Positions 4,826 through 10,014 of a stretch of DNA of 10,014 nt are shown in pieces. Location: contig JBGOTP010000179.1 of assembly GCA_041476545.1 (NCBI GenBank), positions 1 to 10,014 on the forward strand, read 5' to 3'. The notes below the pieces were generated by a model. The model did no database searches, was not told where the DNA came from, and worked only from the letters and a program-made list of their open reading frames with translations. The stretch comes from JBGOTP01 sp041476545 (GTDB taxonomy: Bacteria; Acidobacteriota; Vicinamibacteria; Vicinamibacterales; CAVVIG01). The translations under genes and the position numbers were made by a program. Numbering within the stretch: the stretch's first letter is position 1; every line of letters begins with the position of its first letter.

Positions 4826-6652
4826 CTACTTCAGCGCCTGGACCTGTTCCGCCGTCCTGAACTGCATGCGAATCACGCGACTCGTGTTGGCGCAGGGGAC
4901 CCACACATCCCCGCGGATGTCGTCAACCGAGATGTTGCGCGATTCACAGCGGCTGGGCAGCGTGTAGTACGTCCACTGTTCCGTGCGCGGATTGAACTTG
5001 CCCACCTTCGCGTCGATGAACAAATTCGTCCACACGTTGGAATCCTTGTCGACCGTCACGAAATAGGGGTTTCCTTCAACCGGGTAGTACTTCGTTTCGA
5101 GCGTATGGATGTTGATCTTCGCCAGGTTGCTGGCCGCATTGTTCGGCACCCAGACCGAATCGCCGCGCTTGTCCGCCCCGAGTCGGCGCGGCTGCTGCCC
5201 GTACGGAATGGTATTGATGTTGCCCCAGGTCATCGCCCCCATTGACTTGAACCACTCGCGATCGGCCGGTGTCGTGACGTCTTCGCCTTTGTCCAACCAG
5301 GGCGGCCGCATCACGACTTCGTATGTTTTTCCCGTCTTCGGATCGCCCTTGACCACGCGATCCGAGGTGTACTGGGTCCACCAACCATTGCCTTCGGCGT
5401 CACCGGCCGTCCCATACACGAAGTTCCGGGTGAACGAAACGCCCTCGAAATGCATCCACGTCTTTGTGTCAGGGTCGAAGCGATTCGCGCCACCCTCGGT
5501 CGCGCCCCAGACCTTACCCAGAGCGTCGACATCGACCGTCGTCAGCTGGCCGCCGCCCATGTTCAGCGGAGGCCTGAACATTTCGAACGCCTCCGTCCTG
5601 GGATCGAGCCGGCCCAGACTGCCGTCGCCGCCGTCGAACCAGATAATGCCGTTCCGGTCCTTGGTGATCGAATGGGACCTTCGGATCGCCTGGGCATTTT
5701 TCACGCTGAACCCGGTGACCTGCCCGGTCCTGGTATCGACCTTGAAGAGCGTCATGTCCGCCGGGCCCCGGTCCCGGGTCCCCCAGGCGTTCCCCTCGTT
5801 GTCGGCGAGGACGTCGTGGATCCATCGGGCGCCCATCGAGGCCGTCGGCCACCCTTGCGACCAGTCGCTGCCATCGTTCCACGCCCGCTCCGTGCGCGCC
5901 CCGGCCAGAGGAATGTCGTATTCGGTCACTACTACTCTGGCGGCGTCGCCCGTCGGCCGCGGCTGCAATTTGAACTTCAGCGGGGGAGATGACGGTCCAC
6001 GAACGGCCGCCAGGTACCGGGCCAGCTCGTCTCTGTAATGCACGACCGTCGTATGCCGATTGATTCCATCGGTACCCGTATTTCGTTCCATGAACATGAT
6101 CATGGCGCGCCAGCCGTTTTCGTCGAACCGGTTCTGCAGCGCATGGGTGGGGCCATGGCAGGCCGTGCAGTTGGTCCGGAAGATCTCTTTCATGCGGCGC
6201 TGCTCCTTCGTGTCTTCCGGCAGCGCGGCCATCCACTCCGACCCCGAGAGCTGCGGTGTGACGTCTCCGATCGTGTTCAAGATGAACGCCTGGTGTGCCT
6301 GCCGCGTCGCCTCGACGGTCACCTCGGCTCGTGCCGTCTCGTATCCGACCGCCTGCGCCCATACGTCGTACCGGCCGCTTTCGAGGGGCGGAAAGACGTA
6401 CTCGCCGTGTTCGTCCGTGAACACCGATGTCGTGTAGCTTCTCTCCACGGCGCGTACCGACACGGCGACACCTTCCAAGGCACTTCCGTCCATCGCTCGC
6501 GTGGCACCGGCCAGACTTGATACCGCTCGCGCCCTGCCGTCTCCGGCGCCGGAAGCCTGCTCGAGCGCCTGCGGTGCAGCACCGCCCGAACGTCCGCTCA
6601 GGCCGAGAACAGCCACTGCCAGCGCCAGCATTCCGATCCGTGTCCTTGTCAT
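4826..6652 (-). CDS. Exported carboxypeptidase-regulatory-like, cytochrome c and propeller fusion protein
   Basis: A 608-residue exported protein with three parts. Residues 1-26 are a Sec signal peptide. Residues about 47-125 form a carboxypeptidase regulatory-like (CarboxypepD_reg) beta-sandwich: LAGATRAMDGSALEGVAVSV, GEYVFPPLESGRYDV and GYETARAEV are typical. Residues about 150-220 are a cytochrome c domain with one heme site, CTACH (162-166); the distal ligand may be a methionine of MIMFMER (184-190). Residues about 240-600 are a beta-propeller of the virginiamycin B lyase (Vgb)/SMP-30-like kind, with repeated blades such as DNEGNAWGT, DRNGIIWFD, DALGKVWGA, KDSNVWTN and DIRGDVWVP, each followed by a KxDxxTG-like turn. 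It may be an oxidoreductase or a binding protein that passes electrons to the cytochrome c gene downstream. ATG at 6652 has only a weak ribosome site. Similar fusions are common in Acidobacteriota; their substrates are, to my knowledge, unknown. Confidence 0.8.
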   Translation of the reverse strand: MTRTRIGMLALAVAVLGLSGRSGGAAPQALEQASGAGDGRARAVSSLAGATRAMDGSALEGVAVSVRAVERSYTTSVFTDEHGEYVFPPLESGRYDVWAQAVGYETARAEVTVEATRQAHQAFILNTIGDVTPQLSGSEWMAALPEDTKEQRRMKEIFRTNCTACHGPTHALQNRFDENGWRAMIMFMERNTGTDGINRHTTVVHYRDELARYLAAVRGPSSPPLKFKLQPRPTGDAARVVVTEYDIPLAGARTERAWNDGSDWSQGWPTASMGARWIHDVLADNEGNAWGTRDRGPADMTLFKVDTRTGQVTGFSVKNAQAIRRSHSITKDRNGIIWFDGGDGSLGRLDPRTEAFEMFRPPLNMGGGQLTTVDVDALGKVWGATEGGANRFDPDTKTWMHFEGVSFTRNFVYGTAGDAEGNGWWTQYTSDRVVKGDPKTGKTYEVVMRPPWLDKGEDVTTPADREWFKSMGAMTWGNINTIPYGQQPRRLGADKRGDSVWVPNNAASNLAKINIHTLETKYYPVEGNPYFVTVDKDSNVWTNLFIDAKVGKFNPRTEQWTYYTLPSRCESRNISVDDIRGDVWVPCANTSRVIRMQFRTAEQVQALK

Positions 6653-6741
6653 GGTCGGCTCACTTTGGTCGCTACTCTACGCCGCACGGATTGTCGAAGC
6701 AAGGCGATAGGCCGGATTGGCCGGAGACAATAGGAGCGGGC

Positions 6742-7848
6742 TCACCAGACCTGACGAGTCACTTCGAGGATACGTTCCAGCTTGGCCCACTGATCCGCCT
6801 CAGTGATCTGATTGCCGTCCACCGTGCTTGCAAAGCCGCACTGCGGGCTCAGGCACAGATGCTCGAGCGGCACGTACCGCGCGGCCTCCTCGATACGGCG
6901 CATGATGTCGGCAACCGATTCGAGCGCGGCGGCCTTGGTCGTCAGCAGGCCGAGCACGACGACTTTGTCTGTGGGCACGAACCGCAACGGCTCGAACGTC
7001 CCCGATCGCGCGTCGTCGTACTCGAGGAAGTACGCGTCGACGTGTAACTCGTTGAACAAGGCATCAGCGACCGGCTCGTAACCTCCCTCGGCAACCCACG
7101 CGCTTCGCATGTTGCCGCGGCAGAGGTGAATCGCGACGGTGAGATCCGCCGGCCGCCCGTCGATCACCGAATTGATCAGCGCCGCATAGGCGTGCGGAAG
7201 GTCGTTCGGGTCCTCACCGCGCTCCTTCGCTTGCGCCCGGATCTGCGGGTCGCACAGGAACGCCAGGTTCGTGTCGTCGAACTGGATGTACCGACACCCC
7301 GCGTCGTAGAGCGACGCCACCTCGTCCCGGTAGGCTCGCGCGAGATCGTCGAAGAACTCATCCAGGTCGGGGTACGCCGTAATGTCGATGCCTTTGCGTC
7401 CACCGCGGAAGTGCACCATCGTGGGCGACGGGATCGTGACCTTGGGCGTCCTGGTCGCGACCGATTTCAGGAACTGGAAGTCCGCCGTCTGAATGTTCTC
7501 CACGTGTCTCAGCTTGCCGGTGACCGTCACGCGAGGCGGCGCGAAGTCAATGACGTCCTCGCGCGTGTGAAACTTCGTGGCGATGCCGCCGGAGATCGCA
7601 ACGCCCTGCAGCCGCTGGAGAAAGTCGAGGTGAAACATCGTCCGGCGGAATTCGCCGTCGGTGATGCTCTGCAGCCCGATCGCCTCCTGTTTCTTGACGA
7701 CTTCCCGGATGGCGTCGTCTTCGAACGCACGCAGCTCGTCTTTCGTGATTTCGTTTGCCTGAAAACGCGCGCGCGCATCCTTGAGACGCTGGGGCCTGAG
7801 CAGGCTGCCGACGTGATCGGCGCGGAAAGGTGGGTTCAGGCGTGACAC
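6742..7848 (-). CDS. MetE C-terminal-type methyltransferase (cobalamin-independent methionine synthase-like)
   Basis: A 368-residue cytoplasmic protein of COG0620, equal to the catalytic C-terminal barrel of MetE without the N-terminal domain, like the YxjG/YxjH proteins of Bacillus. The family moves a methyl group to a thiol such as homocysteine held on zinc. The zinc ligands can be placed: H241 and C243 in HLCRGN, E276 in YFLEYDD, and C337 in SPQCGFAS. RADHVGSLLRP (9-19), GLQSITDGEFRR (58-69) and YIQFDDTNLAFLCD (187-200) are family blocks. The GTG start at 7846-7848 has AAGGAGG (complement of 7857-7863) eight bases upstream, an excellent site. Because the folate-polyglutamate-binding N-terminal half is missing, the methyl donor may not be methyl-tetrahydrofolate. 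It is divergent from the aromatic acid transporter and lies 89 bases upstream of the propeller cytochrome gene on the same strand. Family sure, substrate not. Confidence 0.85.
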   Translation of the reverse strand: MSRLNPPFRADHVGSLLRPQRLKDARARFQANEITKDELRAFEDDAIREVVKKQEAIGLQSITDGEFRRTMFHLDFLQRLQGVAISGGIATKFHTREDVIDFAPPRVTVTGKLRHVENIQTADFQFLKSVATRTPKVTIPSPTMVHFRGGRKGIDITAYPDLDEFFDDLARAYRDEVASLYDAGCRYIQFDDTNLAFLCDPQIRAQAKERGEDPNDLPHAYAALINSVIDGRPADLTVAIHLCRGNMRSAWVAEGGYEPVADALFNELHVDAYFLEYDDARSGTFEPLRFVPTDKVVVLGLLTTKAAALESVADIMRRIEEAARYVPLEHLCLSPQCGFASTVDGNQITEADQWAKLERILEVTRQVW

Positions 7849-7898
7849 CGTGATGACCTCCTTGGAGGGGGCCTCATCTTACATCTTCCTTCTGGCCG

Positions 7899-7934
7899 TC
7901 TACGCTCGCGATGTCGCCTTGTCTAGCGTAGAAT
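7899..7934. promoter_or_regulatory. Inverted repeat and possible -10 box between divergent genes
   Basis: TCTACGCT (7899-7906) and AGCGTAGA (7925-7932) are perfect 8-base inverted repeats separated by 18 bases. The right arm belongs to a second small palindrome, TCTA-GCG-TAGA (7922-7932), and overlaps TAGAAT (7929-7934), a fair -10 box about 27 bases before the transporter start. A repressor or activator bound here could control the transporter and possibly the MetE-like gene. No good -35 box is seen, which would fit an activator-dependent promoter. Confidence 0.4.
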
Positions 7935-7960
7935 CCGCACCGGCCTGAAGAGGGAGAGGT

Positions 7961-9328
7961 ATGAGAGACACCACCATCGATGTCGGCGCTCTGCTGGATG
8001 AGGGACGCTGGAGCGGCTACCAGAAGCTGCTCGTTGCGGGCACCGCGCTGACGATCATCTTCGACGGTCTCGACAACCAGCTGCTGGGCGCCGCGATTCC
8101 AGCGATGATGCGCGAGTGGGCGCTGCCGCGTTCGGCGTTTGCCTCGGTGCTCGCCGCCGCGCTGTTCGGGATGGTGATCGGCGGCTTCATCGGCGGCTAC
8201 ATCGGCGATCGCATCGGCCGCCGCACGGCACTGCTCGGCAGCGTCATTTCGTTCGGCGCGTTGACGGTTCTCGCGTCGTTTGCCAACGATCTCACGACGC
8301 TGACCGCGCTGCGCTTCTTTGCGGGTTTCGGCCTCGGCGGCGCGATGCCGAACGCGGCGGCGCTCGCGTCGGAGTACGTGCCGCTCGCTCGGCGGCCATC
8401 CGCCGTCACCCTGACGATCGTCTGCATCCCGCTTGGGGGTACGCTCGCGGGCTTCACTGGTGCAGTGGTGCTGCCTGCCTACGGCTGGCGCGCGCTCTTC
8501 CTCGTCGGCGGCAGCCTCCCCCTTATCCTGGCGGCACTGCTATGGAAGGTGTTGCCCGAGTCGCCGCGCTATCTCGCGCGGCAGCCTGCGCGGTGGCCAG
8601 AGCTCGCTGCCCTGATGACGCGACTCGGACATGACGTGCCGGTCGATGCGATGTTCGTCGATTCGCACGAACGAGCCGTCGCACGCGCGTCCGTCCGGTC
8701 ACTGCTCGTCCCCGAGTTCCGCCGCGACACGCTGGCGCTCTGTGCCGCCTTCTTCTTCTGTCTGCTTTCTGTGTACACGGCTACGAACTGGGTACCCTCG
8801 CTGCTTACGAGCGCGGGTTTCGACGTGGCGATCGCCAACTACGGACTGACGGCGTTCAATCTGGGCGGTGTGGCGGGTGCCATCCTGGGCGCGATCATCT
8901 TTGGTCGTCTGGGTTCGCGCATGACGATGCTGGCCATGACCGTCGGCGCGATCGCAGGCTGCCTGCTATTGGCCAGCGCCCCCATCGACCAACAGTCGAC
9001 CATCGCGGTGCTTGCGATGCTCGCGTGGACCGGCGGACTGATCAACGCGGTTCAGGTGACGATGTACGCGCTTGCGGCGCACGTGTATCCCGCGGGGATT
9101 CGCGCCACCGGCGTCGGCACGGCGCTCGCCTTCGGCCGCATCGGCGGCGTCGCCTCGTCGTACGCGGGCGCGTGGGCGCTCGAATCCGGGCCCTCACAGA
9201 TGTTCGCGCTGATCGCGGGAACGCTCTCGGTCGTCTTCGTGGCTCTCGCGTCGGTACGCAACCACATTCCGCGGCACCAGATGATCCGTCCGGCGCACGC
9301 GATCGCGGCCGAACCCGCGGGGCATTAG
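7961..9328 (+). CDS. MFS transporter, aromatic acid:H+ symporter (AAHS) type
   Basis: A 455-residue inner-membrane transporter of the major facilitator superfamily with about 12 predicted membrane segments. Features of the AAHS/PcaK-like group are the charged DGLDNQ (35-40) in the first membrane helix, the loop motif GYIGDRIGRR (79-88), RFFAGFGLGGAMPNAAALASE (118-138) and LPESPRYL (198-205). It would bring in an aromatic acid such as 4-hydroxybenzoate or protocatechuate with a proton, which agrees with the pcaB-like gene next door. The ATG at 7961 has a purine-rich GGGAGAGG just upstream. The stop codon (TAG, 9326-9328) overlaps the stop of the convergent pcaB-like gene (TAA on the minus strand, 9325-9327), so there is no terminator between them. 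A sugar or other organic-acid MFS subfamily is the main alternative. Confidence 0.85.
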   Translation: MRDTTIDVGALLDEGRWSGYQKLLVAGTALTIIFDGLDNQLLGAAIPAMMREWALPRSAFASVLAAALFGMVIGGFIGGYIGDRIGRRTALLGSVISFGALTVLASFANDLTTLTALRFFAGFGLGGAMPNAAALASEYVPLARRPSAVTLTIVCIPLGGTLAGFTGAVVLPAYGWRALFLVGGSLPLILAALLWKVLPESPRYLARQPARWPELAALMTRLGHDVPVDAMFVDSHERAVARASVRSLLVPEFRRDTLALCAAFFFCLLSVYTATNWVPSLLTSAGFDVAIANYGLTAFNLGGVAGAILGAIIFGRLGSRMTMLAMTVGAIAGCLLLASAPIDQQSTIAVLAMLAWTGGLINAVQVTMYALAAHVYPAGIRATGVGTALAFGRIGGVASSYAGAWALESGPSQMFALIAGTLSVVFVALASVRNHIPRHQMIRPAHAIAAEPAGH

Positions 9329-10014
9329 GCAGTCAGGAAGCGCGCGAGCACGCGCTCGACAAGGACGCGTGCGGCGCCGATATAGCGCTCGGGTGACAGG
9401 TGCCGGTCGATCTCGTCACGGGTCAGGTGACGGGTGACAGCCGAATCGGTCGCCAGCGCATCGGCGAGCGTGCCGCTGACGGCCCGTGCGCGATGCGCCG
9501 CTTCCTCGACGAGCCGGTGCGCCTCGCTGCGGCCCACGTGGGCGGCGAGCGCCATCGTCACGGCTTCCGATGCGATCAGTCCGTGCGTGAGCTCGAGATT
9601 CTCGCGCATCCGCGTCTCGTGGACGACGAGCCCTTCGAGCATCGTGGCGACGGCGCGCGACGCACCCCCCGTCAGCAGCACCAGCTCGGGCAATGTGGCC
9701 CATTCGGCCTGCCAGCCACCGAGACCACGCTCGTGTTCCTGCGGCATCGCCGCCAGCATCGTGGCGACCAAGCCTGGCGCCCGCACAGCCGCAGCCAGCG
9801 CGATCGACGCCCCGACGGGATTCTGCTTGTGCGGCATGGCCGACGAGCCGCCGCCGCGCGTGCGCGTCTCGGCTGCCTCACCGATTTCGGTCTGCGCGAG
9901 TAGCGAGACGTCGCGGGCAATCTTACCGGCCGTACCGCACGTGACACCCATCGCGCAGGCGAGGCGCACCAGACGATCGCGGTGTGCATGCCAGGGGATA
10001 TCCGCGGCGGCGAG
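9325..10014 (-). CDS. pcaB: 3-carboxy-cis,cis-muconate cycloisomerase, 3' part (PcaB-like)
   Basis: The last 229 residues of a fumarase/aspartase-superfamily enzyme; the 5' end lies beyond the right edge. PcaB converts 3-carboxy-cis,cis-muconate to 4-carboxymuconolactone in the protocatechuate branch of the beta-ketoadipate pathway in the cytoplasm. The superfamily signature is GGSSAMPHKQNPVG (residues 55-68 of the visible part), with the flexible-loop serines at 57-58. DIPWHAHRDR (5-14) and QEHERGLGGWQAEW (92-105) are characteristic of PcaB rather than adenylosuccinate or argininosuccinate lyase. The reading frame is open to the last base of the window, so an internal GTG at 9969 is not the start. 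With the AAHS transporter gene beside it, this supports aromatic acid catabolism. Other pca genes are expected to the right. An adenylosuccinate lyase-like paralogue is possible but less likely. Confidence 0.85.
   Translation of the reverse strand, partial: LAAADIPWHAHRDRLVRLACAMGVTCGTAGKIARDVSLLAQTEIGEAAETRTRGGGSSAMPHKQNPVGASIALAAAVRAPGLVATMLAAMPQEHERGLGGWQAEWATLPELVLLTGGASRAVATMLEGLVVHETRMRENLELTHGLIASEAVTMALAAHVGRSEAHRLVEEAAHRARAVSGTLADALATDSAVTRHLTRDEIDRHLSPERYIGAARVLVERVLARFLTA

Noticed and set aside
6653..6741. Promoter for the propeller cytochrome gene: TTGCTT and TAGAGT, 17 bases apart, on the minus strand
   Set aside because: The match to consensus is poor (3/6 and 4/6) and could be chance. 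The gene may be read through from the MetE-like gene.
9967..9969. GTG on the minus strand as the start of the pcaB-like gene
   Set aside because: Coding sequence typical of PcaB (DIPWHAHRDR) continues upstream to the window edge, so the gene is cut by the window and not started here.

Overview
The window is GC-rich bacterial chromosome, densely coding, with nine protein genes; eight are complete and one runs off the right edge. No rRNA, tRNA, CRISPR array, insertion sequence or phage gene was seen. The best guess for the host is an Acidobacteriota-like soil or sediment bacterium, possibly class Vicinamibacteria. This rests on an exported protein that joins a carboxypeptidase regulatory-like domain, a c-type heme site and a propeller, on the LPPG-repeat secreted protein, and on several Tat- or Sec-exported enzymes. 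The assignment is an inference from gene style, not from a marker gene.

Layout. 78-1337 (+): GT4-type glycosyltransferase. 1338-1777: noncoding stretch with several inverted repeats, including one long interrupted hairpin. 1778-2176 (+): small secreted RcnB/CigR-like protein. 2227-3288 (-): Tat-exported ACMSD-type amidohydrolase. 3289-3560: divergent spacer with three short palindromes and a sigma-54-like element. 3561-4244 (+): exported DsrE-like protein, closed by a strong intrinsic terminator at 4297-4337. 4378-4788 (-) and 4826-6652 (-): a small cytochrome c and the large propeller cytochrome, 37 bases apart and probably one transcript. 6742-7848 (-): stand-alone MetE C-terminal-type protein, 89 bases upstream of the propeller gene and possibly in the same transcript. 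7849-7960: divergent spacer with an 8+8 inverted repeat. 7961-9328 (+): AAHS-type aromatic acid transporter. 9325-10014 (-): 3' part of a pcaB-like 3-carboxy-cis,cis-muconate cycloisomerase gene, whose stop codon interlocks with that of the transporter.

How the genes may work together. The right end points to uptake of an aromatic acid such as protocatechuate or 4-hydroxybenzoate and its breakdown by the beta-ketoadipate route. The middle encodes a set of exported proteins: an amidohydrolase/decarboxylase-like enzyme, a DsrE-like protein with a conserved-looking cysteine, and two c-type cytochromes. They may form an oxidative module in the cell envelope, but nothing in the sequence proves a shared substrate. 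The left end (glycosyltransferase and small secreted protein) looks unrelated. No clearly new defence or mobile system is visible. The most original items are the exported redox proteins and the intergenic repeats.
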